A stretch of DNA of 27,135 nucleotides, taken from NCBI GenBank assembly GCA_026770615.1, contig MU631376.1:170585-197719 (forward strand), read 5' to 3'. The stretch is from Pavlovales sp. CCMP2436. Taxonomy: Eukaryota > Haptophyta > Pavlovophyceae > Pavlovales. Every line of letters starts with the position of its first letter. Positions within the stretch are counted from its first letter, which is position 1. A program made the translations under genes and the position numbers. Shown here piece after piece: positions 10,513 through 19,939 of this stretch. The notes beneath the pieces were generated by a model. That model did no database searches and was not told the origin of the DNA. It saw only the letters and a program-made list of their open reading frames with translations.

Positions 10513-10681
10513 GCAGCCTCCGCCGTCGCGGCGGCAGCCAACGCAGCCGCAGCCGACGCAGTGGCAGCAGCAGCGGCAGCAGCAGCGGTGGCAGCCTGTG
10601 TCATCGCCGCCGCCGAGGGGGCTAAAGCGGCAGCGGAGTCCGCCGCAGGAGCCAGGCACTCGCCACGTGCCTGGCCGCTAG
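9248..10681 (+). CDS. J-domain / PQ-rich repeat / SAP-domain protein with polyQ tract
   Basis: This is a single 477-codon open frame. Residues about 45-105 form a DnaJ-like J domain with the diagnostic HPD (81-83) in SVLCHPDKSG and a helix DAFLALTDARAQL. J domains stimulate Hsp70 ATPase. Residues about 128-308 are tandem proline/glutamine/phenylalanine repeats: 19-residue units such as QRQPFFTQDRFEPSPQPQP, then 15-18-residue units with FFQGFDSPPQPQP. Residues about 315-352 resemble a SAP DNA-binding motif (LGVSQLSTYCRRLGLPTSGT). A coiled coil, 12 glutamines and a basic tail with GLKRQRSPP, a likely nuclear signal, follow. The parts suggest a nuclear, chromatin-associated co-chaperone with a prion-like middle. 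That combination is inference, and I know no named orthologue. Nothing suggests an intron. Confidence 0.85.
9629..10171 (+). repeat. Coding minisatellite (57-bp and 45-54-bp units) in the J/SAP gene
   Basis: The first three units are 57 bp (19 codons, core FFTQDRFEPSPQPQ). The next six are shorter (core FQGFDSPPQPQP), and a final unit returns to FMQDQRFEPPP. All length changes are multiples of three, so the reading frame has been kept. Confidence 0.85.
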
Positions 10682-10945
10682 GTCCGCGGTGAACGCACCA
10701 GACGGGGCAGCTGACGCCCAGCTGTCTGCAGCGCGCGCAGGGCTGAGGCAACACCCTCGGGAGCTACGAGAGCACACACCACGAACGAATGCGAGCCATC
10801 ACTGACAGTGTTATTCAGCGTCGGCAGTGGGTCTAAACTCGAGCAAGTATGGTCGGATGCTTCGAAATGAGCGTGTCAGTTCCGACTAGCTGCATTATTA
10901 TCGTCTGACATCTAATTACTAGACTTATATTAGTGGCTCAGCCGT

Positions 10946-10948
<3 letters not shown>

Positions 10949-10993
<45 letters not shown>

Positions 10994-11024
10994 GTATGTA
11001 TATATATATATATATATATGTATG

Positions 11025-11059
<35 letters not shown>

Positions 11060-11093
11060 GTATATATACATATATATATATATGTATTTGTTT
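10949..11093. repeat. TA / TATG microsatellite, about 145 bp
   Basis: Alternating (TA)n and (TATG)n blocks lie directly between a fragment matching the end of element C and a copy of repeat family A. Confidence 0.9.
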
Positions 11094-11103
11094 ATTTATT
11101 TAT

Positions 11104-11264
11104 GATAGGGATTCAAGCTGGCGTCTGACTGTTCTGAATATTGTGCTGGTCTGAGCGCTGCGTCGTCCATTGCCTGCTGCGTAGTCGGCTGCGCTGGCTT
11201 GGGCGCCACCGCGCGTGCCGATGGATCTCCGGTAATGTGCCTGGCCAAGGGTGGTTAGGGAGAT
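11104..11264 (+). mobile_element. Repeat family A, copy 1
   Basis: It begins gatagggattcaagctgg and runs through gtgctggtctgagcgctgcg to gatggatctccggtaatgtg and ggttagggagat. It aligns over its whole length with 19572-19740 with scattered substitutions and small indels. No protein is encoded. It is probably a non-autonomous transposable element or one end of a longer one. Confidence 0.75.
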
Positions 11265-12134
11265 ATATAGATATATATTCAGAACTTCGGCGTAGCGCGT
11301 AGGAGCCTGCGTCGGAGCTTTAAGATCAGCCTGACTTGAACTTGAAACGTACCGCCAGCCCGAACCCCCCTACATTAATATATTAAAAACAGACTGCAGC
11401 GCGGGCAGCGCGAGTGACAGTGCGAAACCAGGCCGTATCGATTTGTGTACAGTGTATGCCGCTCAGACGTCGGAGTGACTTGCATAGTATTTATCGTCAG
11501 GCGGCGTGCCGGAAAGAGCGCCGTTCTACTTCTATGACTTTCACTGACGAATGTAACCCCGCCGCCCCCATCCCACTGCGCGTTTCCTAGCGCAGCACCG
11601 AGGAGCAGGAGCCAAGACGACATCCGTCCAAGGAGGATACCCCCCTTGATCCTCCCCCGTCCAAGGGGGGTACCCACCTCAGACCCCCCTTCTGCTTGAT
11701 CGAGATCCGTCCGACAGGCGACATTAAGGGGACAATATTGCGCCAAAATCACAGCAAAGAATCAGGCGTTTTTTTTTCAATGACCTACGACAAAAGGTGG
11801 AGGTAGTACACGGTCGGTGGCAGACAATCAGAAGCGGATTCAGAGCGTATGGACGCGTCAGCAACCAGTCACTCAGGCGGCGTCTGTTGAACACCGACCG
11901 CGTCGTTTTTTGCGAAGAAAATATAAATAAACCCTGAAAATCGGCTGCAGCGCGGAGGCGCTGGGCAGCTCCCGGGTGATTTCGGGGTCGGCGGAGTACA
12001 GCATCCGGGACCCGTCGCAGCAACGCAGGTGGTCGCAGGCTCTCGGCCGGGTCCGCGCCGAAATTTTAATCCAGGCTTGGACGCATGCGAACCAACGGAC
12101 TTCGACCAACACCCGTCGTCCGTCGTCTCAATTG

Positions 12135-14349
12135 ATGGAATTGGTCGGGGGCGCGCGCGCGACGGAGGTGGAGCTGCCGCTCGACGTGCACTACGCGTCG
12201 GTGGCCGACTGGCTGCGCGATCGTGGCAAGCTCTCCAAGCAGTGGCCACGCGCGCTCAAGGACGTGCATGCGCGCGTCGAGAAGGCGCTCGTTGACGCGC
12301 GCCCGACCGTGCCCGCCGCGGCCGAGGCGCTGCGCGAGGAGCCCGTGGGCCATGACGCGTGCAAGCGCGTGGTGCAGGCGCTGGCCGAGGCCGGGCTCGA
12401 CAAGCGCACCATGCTCGGCGGTTACGTCGACCCGTGCATGAAGCAGTGGGCGGCGATCAGCGCGCTGTACGGACGCGAGAACCTGCACGTGGCCGAGCTC
12501 TACCAGCGGCTGCTGCACGACGCCACCTACGAGCTGTGAGAGCAGCTGCCGTACCTGCGCCCACCCTTGCCTGCGCCCACCCTTTTACCCACGCGCCTTG
12601 CTGACCATTCCGACTCGCCGTGACCCACGCCCTGCGCGCAGGCCCGCTCTGCGCAAAGAGCTCGAGGCGGCTGAGGCGAACCTGCAGGAGGCCGCGCGCA
12701 AGCGGCAAGAGAGCTTGCGCACGGTCGAGACCTCCAAGCAGCGGCTCGCCGCTGACTGCGCCAAGCTCGGCGTGGCGGGCAAGCAGCCGCGCGCGGAGGT
12801 GCAGCTGCTGGCGAGCCAGCTGCCTTCCGTCTTCCGCGCCGCCTCCGAGCTGCTGGCCGAGCCGCTCACGCTCGAGGCGGTGCAGATGTACCGCGCGTGG
12901 TCGGCCGCCTGCCTCGCGCGCATGGGCGAGCTCGCCGCGGGCACGGAGGGCGGCAAGGGCAAGGGCGGCAAGGGCGCGCTCAAGGCCTCCGCCGTCGCCG
13001 CCATCTCGCCGTCGGAGCTGCTCACAATGCTCGCGCGCGCGCACGCCGCTGGCAGGCTGGAGCTCGGTGCGGAGGCCGTCGCTGCGTCTGCGGCCGCGGG
13101 CTGCTGCGGCGCCGAGGTGGAGATCGACTGGGGCGGCGGGCGCGGAGACGCGGGCGAGGACGCGGGCGGCGCCGCGGCCGATATCGACTGGGGCGGCGAG
13201 GGCGATGTAGCTGCGGACGCGGGCGGCGCTGCGGTGGAGATCGACTGGGGAGGTGATGCGGATGCAGGCGCGGGCGCGGGTGCCGCCGTGGAGATCGACT
13301 GGGGAGGCGAGGCGGATACGGGCGCAGATGCGGGTGGCGCTGCGGTGGAGATCGACTGGGGAGGCGAGGCCAGCGCGGGTGCGGACGCGGGCGGCGCCGA
13401 AGTCGAGATCGACTGGGGCGGCGAAGCGGGTGAGAGCGGAGAATCTGGCACCTCGTGGATCGAGGTCAAGGCGAGCGGCGACGACCGGGAGGGCGCCGAC
13501 GGCGCGAGCTCCGGCGCGCTGGCGCTGTACGAGCAGCAGGTGCAGCGCGACTCGTTGGTGGACGACCTGCTGGAGCTCGAGGTAATAATCATGATCATTA
13601 ATATTAATAATGATAATGATGATGACAATGATGAGAATAATGAGAATAAGAATAGTAGTAGTAATGATAAAAATCATGATCATAATGATGATGATGAGGT
13701 GAGGTTGATGATAATAATGATAATAATGATAATGATATTACTAATGCTAGTAATATGAGAATGAGAATGATGAGAATGACAATCATAATAATGCAAAAGG
13801 CCTTCCTGCGCCAGCGCCTCGCGGACGAGCGCTCAGCCGACTCGCAGGTGCTCTCGGCGCTCTCCGCCTGGCCCGAGTTCAGCGCGCTTCAGGTGCGCGC
13901 CCGCCCGCGCGCAGCCCGCGCGCCCGTCACGGCGACGGTCCCGAGCGCGCCGCTCACCTTATTTCCGGCTGTGCCTGACCCCCCACCCCTCCGCGCAGGT
14001 GGGCGGCGAACGCCTCAAGCTGATGCTCGCGCACGTGGAGAGCGCGCGCGGCCAGCTCGATAGCGCGCGCACGCGCCAGCTGCTACTTATCCAGAGCTCG
14101 AGCGCCTACGCCGACCGTCTGGCTGCGGGCGTGCAGCAGAGCGTCGACCACCTCGGCAAGGTAGAGCGGAAGGCCGAGGAGTGGCTCGAGCGCGTCGCTG
14201 CGCTCAGCGCCGAGAAGGCGACGACGCTCCCACGCTACACGGGCCTGCGCGAGAGCACGCTCGCGAAGAAGCGGCGGCTCGCCGACGAGATCTCGCGCCT
14301 CTTCGCCGGGCGGGCGATCAACCTGATGGGCGACCTCGTCGGGAACTGA
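12135..14349 (+). CDS. CDK5RAP3: CDK5RAP3 / C53 (LZAP) orthologue, UFM1-ligase adaptor for ER-phagy
   Basis: Exons 12135-12535, 12642-13581, 13800-13892 and 13999-14349 give 594 residues; human CDK5RAP3 has 506. The N terminus LPLDVHYASVADWLRDRGKL, the segment MKQWAAISALYGREN, the YEL/PALRKELEAAEANLQ join across intron 1, and the C terminus GRAINLMGDLVGN all match the family. In plants and animals C53 works with UFL1 and DDRGK1 at the ER and binds UFM1 and ATG8 through IDWG-type (shuffled AIM) motifs in a disordered loop. Here residues about 295-393 hold six IDWG motifs in an Ala/Gly/Glu/Asp-rich loop. Start 12135 is chosen because the family begins just before LPLD. Intron 2 is AT-rich and lacks a pyrimidine tract, with a weak acceptor (aaaag). 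Expression is presumably constitutive; no regulatory site was seen. Confidence 0.92.
13108..13430 (+). repeat. Coding minisatellite of about 57 bp encoding six IDWG motifs
   Basis: ATCGACTGG cores start at 13123, 13183, 13240, 13294, 13351 and 13408, so the spacing is 60, 57, 54, 57 and 57 bases. The spacers encode Gly, Ala, Asp and Glu. Unit similarity suggests growth by tandem duplication. Confidence 0.85.
13583..13795 (+). repeat. ATR-triplet microsatellite filling C53 intron 2
   Basis: Nearly the whole intron 13582-13799 consists of aat, gat, gag and aag triplets. It is purine-rich in the sense strand with almost no C/T tract before the acceptor. Confidence 0.8.
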
Positions 14350-14488
14350 TCAAACCAAATTAATTCACTCTGCATTATTACATTGCATATTTGTTGGAGG
14401 CGTAAATACTGTATATACATTTCATGCAGTTACTTACGCGTTGAAAAAGTGGCTTAAATAAATATCCTCTTCGCACCCTCAATACGAC

Positions 14489-15190
14489 TACAGCCGATTT
14501 CAAGTTTTTAGACCGATTGGGGATTTTATTTCGACGGATTTCCTGTGGCGAATTCATATGTTGGGGCTGGCGATATTTTTTTTCTGTCAATTTATTTTTA
14601 AGTTTTTTGTAGATCAACGAATGCACGCGAGGGTCAAAATTCGAATTAGTGGCCAATCCGGAGAAAAATTCGAAAAAATTCCGGTGAAAATTCTCCGGAG
14701 CAACTCAGGAAGGTGCCCTATTCACGAATCTGCAACTAACTCCGCGGTACCACTTCGGGAACCATGACTTTCTTTTCGCTTCCGAACGCTGAGAATCGGA
14801 AATATTAGTTACACAAAGTATGTTGTCGACCCTAGAGGCACCTGAGAGGCACACGAGGTAGGCTCCGACCGTCGAGGAGGGCTCTATTCGACATCAGCTA
14901 CCGATACTTAGCGCGCAGGGGTGCCCAATGTCTACTTCTTCGTCCCGGCTACCACTTTCCCCCCTCCCCAGTGCGGAATCGCGCCACTAATTCGGAGTTC
15001 GATCCGCGAGCTTGTTGTATCCTAGGCATTTTCTTGCGCGTTTTCCAGTTCGTGGATCTACAACCACTTAATAATAAGAAAATGACAGAAAGCGGCCCAA
15101 AAAATAATCTCACGATGGCACAGATTCGCCGCGCATAAAAGTTGTCGAAAGAAAATCCCCTATCGGTCTAAAAACTTGAAATCGGCTGTA
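14489..15190. mobile_element. Fold-back element D (702 bp) with long terminal inverted repeats
   Basis: Terminal arms 14489-14535 and 15144-15190 are inverted complements over 47 bases with two mismatches (left begins tacagccgatttcaag). Weaker inverted similarity continues inward for over 100 bases: ttctgtcaa...gtagatcaacgaa pairs with a segment near 15040-15090, and attcgaattagtgg with 14968-14996. No transposase frame is present. It lies between the convergent C53 and sigma genes. A 29-base exact match to its inner right part recurs at 26821-26849. Confidence 0.75.
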
Positions 15191-15530
15191 ACTACGAGGG
15201 AGCAGCACATGGTTATAAAGACTCAAAAATTTAAAACTTTACGTCAATTAATAATGAACGATAACTAACTTCGGTTTGCTCGCGACAATGACGAGACAAG
15301 ATCAGAGGCCGCCGGCAAATGCAACGGCGTGGCGGCGGTGACGAAAGACGAGACTCACATGGGGTGGGGATGTGCGTGGCGTAGCCGGCAGGCGGCGTGC
15401 TTGTAGAGCGAGGAGACTGGAGTTGGTCACTCCTCTAACGAGCGGCAGCGGGGTGGGAATGGTCGGTGTGGGGATCCTACTTCCTAGTGCGGTCTGAACA
15501 CTGAGCAGGAGGAGGCGCCGAAGGAGACGG
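15191..15530. other. 3' flank of the sigma factor gene
   Basis: This sequence lies beyond the stop codon of the sigma gene and ends at element D. I see no frame with a domain, RNA gene or clear terminator; it probably includes the 3' untranslated region. Confidence 0.4.
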
Positions 15531-17225
15531 CTAGTCGTCGAAGACGGAAGGCCGGTCGTACTTGCCGGACTGGTAGAGGCGACGCAGCATGCACAGCTCG
15601 TGCTGCACCACGGAGTAGACGCGCGAGACGCTCATCTTGAACATGTCGGCGATCTGCGCACACGTGTACTCTACGCCGTCCTCCAGCCCGTAGTGCAGTC
15701 GCATGATCACCGAGTTGCGCGCGCCGTTGAAGTGCCCATTGCTCAGCGTGTCGAGCACGGTGCGCAGCTCGTCGCGCAGCAGCACCTCCTCCACGTCGCT
15801 GTGCAGCCTGCCCACGGCCGATTTGGGGCACGAGATCAGGTCACCCATCAGCGTCGCCGAGCCACTGCTGTCGCCGCCGCGGTCGCCACTGCTCGCGGGC
15901 GCGTCGAGCGAGAGGGCCTGCGCCGTGCTGTAGGCGTGCATCCGCGTGAGGACCTTCTCCTTCTTCCAACCGAGCCGCTCCGCCACCACAGTCAGCATGC
16001 GATCGGGGGAGGACTCCTTTATGCTTGCGTCCTGCGGCGCGTCGGGGTCGAGGCGCGGCAGCAGGTGCGCGGCCTCCTCCTCGTCGATCTGCAGCTGCTC
16101 GTACTCCTGCGCGGTGGGGGGGAGGGGGAGGGCGGGGGAGGAGGGAGGAAGTCGTGTGAGCCAAGGTTCGGGGGGCCTAGGTTGGGGGACGTTAGGTGCA
16201 GCTAGCTGCGCAGGAGCGCGGGGAGGACGCGCTACGCACCTTTTGAATGGCCGAGATCTCCTGCTGTACGCGCACCGGCAGCCTGATCGTGTGGTGTGCG
16301 TTCATGATGGCTCGCAGAATGGTCCCGCGCACGTGCCAACTCGCGAAGGTGGAGAAGCGCACGGCGCGGCTGGGGTCGAAAAGGCGCATTGCGTTGAGCA
16401 GCCCGATGTTGCCCTCCTGCACCAGGTCCGACTCATCCAGGTTGGTCGCGAACACGTACTTGCGCACGATCATGTTCACCTGCGCAGTTGAGGGAAGAGG
16501 GATACAACGGCTGGTCAGCGCGAGAGAGCGGGCGCGAGCGACGGCGGCAAAGGGAAAGCGCGGGGCATTACGCTTACGATTCTGTGGTTGGCGAGGAAGA
16601 GCTGATTGATCGCACGCATGCCCTCCTTCTCGCGTAGCAACATCGTCGAGGGCGTGAGCGTGTGCCCCGCCACGTTCATCGCCTTCGCCAGCTCGAAGGC
16701 GGCGGGCGGGCGGCCGAGCGTGCGGACCAACTGATCGCGCGTGTCGCCCACGTCGAACACGAACTGCGCGGCATGCGCGAGGCCGAGCTCCTCGTCGACC
16801 TCCTTCCGCCGAAGCTCTATCCGCCGGCGCTGCTCCTCGAATATTTTGCCCCCGTCGTCAACTGCGCGCCCGCCGCCGAGCCGCCTGAACTGCCGCACCT
16901 CAGCGGCCGGGCCGGCAGAACCAAATGGCCGCACCTGGAAGGTGCCAAAGTTGTCGGTCCGCCTCAGCTGCGCGGGGAGCGTGCGCGGGCCGAAGTGGAG
17001 GATGTCAGGCGCAGTGTTGAGCCGCGCGACACGGTCAAGCTGCGCGACGCGCCGCGCCTGCGAGGGCGTGGCTGGCGAGCGCGTCGCCTGCTGCGCGGTC
17101 GCGCTCAGCGTGATGCCGCCGCGGCCGGCGCGGCTCACGCCGGCCCCCGAGGTCACACCCGGCCCGCCCGAGCCGGCAGCCGCCATGGATAGGCAAAGGA
17201 GTAGCGCGAGCGCTCTCCGGCTCAT
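15531..17225 (-). CDS. Nuclear-encoded plastid RNA polymerase sigma-70 factor
   Basis: Exons 17225-16578, 16479-16240 and 16106-15531 give 487 residues with phase 0 introns. Residues 1-20 (MSRRALALLLCLSMAAAGSG) are a signal peptide followed by a Gly/Arg/Ser-rich transit-like region, the bipartite form used for secondary plastids. Region 1.2 is near 165-216 (LVRTLGRPPAAFELAKAMNV). Region 2 fills exon 2 (ESDLVQEGNIGLLNAMRLFD; RFSTFASWHVRGTILRAI). Regions 3 and 4 are in exon 3, with the helix-turn-helix near the C terminus (YTCAQIADMFKMSVSRVYSV). Sigma factors direct the bacterial-type plastid polymerase to promoters. Region 2.4 differs from the bacterial WWIRQAIT form. The ATG at 17225 was preferred to the one at 17300 because the hydrophobic core then starts at the N terminus. 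Confidence 0.92.
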
Positions 17226-17720
17226 GGTGCTGTGCTGCGCGACACCACCGTGCCCCCCTTCCATCGCCGTCGCCGTCGCCGTTGGTGGTGATGGGGCCAC
17301 GATCTTGATCGAGCAACGCTGTCGATTTTAAAACTAAGATTCTCTCGTTTTCCCTAATGAAGAGGTAGGTTCCTTATCGTTACCCTGGTCATTACGGATC
17401 GACGACGATTCATGACCACGGAGATCATGACAACGGGTCCTGTCAAGGGCCCAGTGTACGCCTAGCTCAGCCATCCGGGGCGGGGTTCACCACACATTTC
17501 CCGGGTGTGCTCAGTGCCCTCATTTGCGTCTGTCGTATCAAGTTTTTAAAAAGTATTCCCGAAGTTTCGGCAATTTAATCCCTCTAAATGAAACCTCGTC
17601 ATTGCCGGGCACCTCGCAGACACCCAGGCATGAACGGGCACGCAGCCCATGCCTAGGTCTCCAAATGACTATAGATGCCAAATTTTGCCATCCGGGGCGG
17701 GGTGTAACCACACAATTTCC
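17226..17720. other. Upstream region of the sigma gene
   Basis: This should hold the sigma promoter and leader. A short inverted repeat (tggtcat ... atgacca, about 17385-17420) is present. The words gccatccggggcggggt and accacaca occur near 17470 and again near 17690, a small diverged direct repeat. No gene is recognised. Confidence 0.4.
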
Positions 17721-17998
17721 ATATATATTAGCGGCTCAGCATGGTTCAACAAACCACGCAATTTCCACGCACGGAACAAGCGCAGCAGTGCAAGAGCAGG
17801 ACAACAATTCGCCAGAATATTGCGAGCTGTTACGGTAACAGAAATCGGGAATTACGAAAGGCTGTGAGTCTTCGGAGTCCATGACAAGAATGTGGTCGAA
17901 GGCCGGGAGGTACCGGCACGAGGCCAGCAGCCCAAACCGTGTACCAAGCCAGTGACTGAACAACACCTGTTGAACCATGCTGAGCCGCTAATATATAT
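17721..17998. mobile_element. Element C: 278 bp with perfect 31-bp terminal inverted repeats
   Basis: Bases 17721-17751 (atatatattagcggctcagc...) and 17968-17998 are exact reverse complements. The interior has lower GC than the genes. On the minus strand it holds an open frame (17978-17736) of about 80 codons, with HWLGTRFGLLASCRYLPAFD and VMDSEDSQPFVIPDFCYRN, which looks more protein-like than random. It matches no family I know and could be a captured gene fragment. The class is MITE-like; no transposase is present. Confidence 0.7.
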
Positions 17999-18002
17999 AT
18001 AT

Positions 18003-18030
18003 AGTCAGACGCCAGCTTGAATTCCTATCA
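18003..18030 (-). mobile_element. Repeat family A, copy 5 (terminal fragment)
   Basis: The segment agtcagacgccagcttgaattcctatca is the reverse complement of the family A terminus. It lies directly beside the right end of element C, separated only by TA dinucleotides. Confidence 0.65.
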
Positions 18031-18983
18031 TAAATATATGTACCTGCAACCTAGGAAGGCTTGGTTTTGAAAGCTTTCCCGAAGCCGGCGATTAGAAACT
18101 TGTACATAAATCGACTGGGCGGAGCACGGCGGGCACCGGACACGAGCACGGGCACGGAGGTTGTCCCGCAAGTTATATTTATACGCCTGGGTTGAGTTTG
18201 CGAAGCGATTTTGAGCGAGATCACTAAGTTTTTTTTTTAACGGCGTTTTGTACAGAGATGAATACGTTGTCCGAGGTAGGCATAAGTTGTCCGAAAAGTG
18301 AATTAAATGTATAAAATTAGAATGACGTGCGCTCATGTGCAGCTCGTTCAGCCGCCTCGTTCAGATAACGAGGGCGGCAATCACCTACTGTACCTCTGGT
18401 CTAGTCCCAGGCGGTGCCCAGGGTGAGTCAATAATTCTCTACTTATCTTAAAAACTTGTTCCTCATTGTGGTTGTTTGCCGGGAATAAGTGGTTGGATTC
18501 CTCTGTACAGGGTGTCGCGGGCAATAAGAAACCGTAACGTTAAGAAACTGAGCCTCATTTTGTGTGCCCTTCTATAGTGATTTAAGCAAAGTTTAAGCGT
18601 TGTTTGTATGTAATTTGCTAAGAAACTGAGCCTCAGTCTGAAAAGGGTGGAATACAAAAATAAACCACAAACCACAGTCCGGGGAAAACGGCTGAAAACG
18701 GTTAGTTAAACAATAATCTGGCTGAGCTCTTCGCGCATCTTCGAGCACGAAAGGGATGGAGTCGGGGCGGTGACGCTCGTCCTGCGAACACCTCAGCGCA
18801 GCAGACGGCCACGAGCAATGCGCGGCGACCGCAACTTTTTGACAGCGCGATGCGCTTCCTCCATTGTGGAGCAGGACCACCGCAGAATCACCGCGAGGCC
18901 GCGCGCCATTTCCGCCAAGAGCCGATCAGGGGCACGCACTGCGCAAACGGCCATTGGCCAGAATTTGTTTAATTTAGAATGAA
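18031..18983. other. Repeat-rich intergenic DNA, no recognised gene
   Basis: A 17-base word taagaaactgagcctca occurs at 18541-18557 and 18619-18635. Between about 18700 and 18960 the GC content rises. A minus-strand frame (18999-18793; residues include RLLAEMARGLAVILRWSCS) may be a remnant of coding sequence, but no family was recognised. Confidence 0.35.
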
Positions 18984-19066
18984 GGCACGCAGCAGGCAAT
19001 GGGCGACGCAGCGCTCAGACCAGTACAACATTCAGAACAGTCAGACGCCAGCTTGAATCCCTATCA
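18984..19066 (-). mobile_element. Repeat family A, copy 4 (truncated)
   Basis: It reads aggcacgcagcaggcaat ... gacgccagcttgaatccctatca, the reverse complement of the first 85 or so bases of copies 1 and 2. Like copy 5 it is followed by taaatatatgt. Confidence 0.7.
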
Positions 19067-19471
19067 TAAATATATGTGTATACTCAGAGTCGCGCAACGG
19101 AGCCGAAGGATGATATGCGTCATCTCCATCGATGAAAGGAGCACACACTTTGAAGCAGCAGTTGACAGTCTGACCCAAGGATAAGTAGCAGGAAATGAAG
19201 ACCGACGAAACTAAAACGGTGAGGGGAAGGGGGAGGGGTGAGATGAGAGTGAGGGTGTGGGTGTGGTGGTGGTGGGGACGGTGGCAGCGGCAGCCGCAGC
19301 AGCTCGAGAGAAGGAGACGGCAAGCTGTGGTGAAAGTCGAACGTGGGCGGCTGGGACGAGGACGACAGCGGCACGTGTATGGCGGCGGCGGCGATGACAA
19401 TGTGGCAAGGACATCGGCGTGTCCGGAAACTCAACGATGTAATTTTTTTCAGTGGTGGTCATGCAGCTCAG

Positions 19472-19570
19472 GCGCAGCTGAAGACCTACTGGAACGGTGG
19501 ATTCACTTGCGAAAGTGACGCCGTTATGAACCGCCGACGATGAGAGGACTCGAGCGGAATAAATTATATT
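19472..19570 (+). mobile_element. Repeat family B, copy 1
   Basis: It runs from cagctgaagacctactgg through ggattcacttgcgaaagtga and cgacgatgagagg to gcggaataaattatatta. It recurs inverted at 20143-20222 and 20293-20406. It abuts family A copy 2. Confidence 0.7.
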
Positions 19571-19571
19571 A

Positions 19572-19740
19572 CTGGTAGGGATTCAAGCTGGCGTGTGACT
19601 GTTCTAAATGTTGTGCTGGTCTGAGCGCTGCGTCGCCTATTGCCTGCTGCGTGCCTTAGTCGGCTGCGCTGGCTTGGGCGTCACCGCGTGTGCCGATGGA
19701 TCTCCGGTAGTGTGCCCAAGCAAGGGCGGTTAGGGAGATG
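19572..19740 (+). mobile_element. Repeat family A, copy 2
   Basis: Near full-length relative of copy 1, starting ctggtagggattcaagctgg after tta and ending ggttagggagat. No coding capacity. Confidence 0.75.
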
Positions 19741-19875
19741 ACCTGCTGGTTGCTGTTTGTATTAAAGAAGTCTCGCTAGTCGCGATTATACCAATTATGA
19801 AATCAATTGAAATCAGGTCTTAGGCTAACCGTGTGTAGTTACATACAGTTTGTACAAGTTATTAAGATACTAGGA

Positions 19876-19913
19876 GTCCGGGAGACGTCAGACGACCGTT
19901 TCCGGGGCCGGAC
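19876..19913. repeat. Hairpin-forming motif shared with 23509-23536
   Basis: The word gtccgggagac is followed by tttccggggccggac; the ends pair (gtccgg with ccggac). The same ends with a shorter middle are found at 23509-23536. Confidence 0.45.
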
Positions 19914-19939
19914 ATTTTATAATTATATAGAGTATATTA

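Larger units (their letters stand above)
10682..12134. other. Intergenic region with repeats and the 5' leader of the C53 gene
   Basis: After the J/SAP stop there is unremarkable sequence to 10926. A 16-base match to the end of the inverted-repeat element at 17721-17998 follows (10927-10942, attagtggctcagc), then a long TA/TATG microsatellite and a copy of repeat family A. From 11265 to 12134 I see no domain-bearing frame. A C/G-rich segment near 11620-11690 repeats gtccaagg twice. The last part should hold the C53 promoter and leader. Confidence 0.5.

Noticed and set aside
10949..11093. CRISPR-like or telomeric array
   Set aside because: It is a simple TA/TATG microsatellite with no unique spacers.
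12457..13683. Long minus-strand frames (over 340 codons) opposite C53
   Set aside because: They are antisense shadows of the IDWG minisatellite; the C53 homology on the plus strand is decisive.
17100..17300. Sigma factor start at the upstream ATG 17300
   Set aside because: It would bury the signal peptide core about 30 residues in; 17225 gives a normal N terminus.
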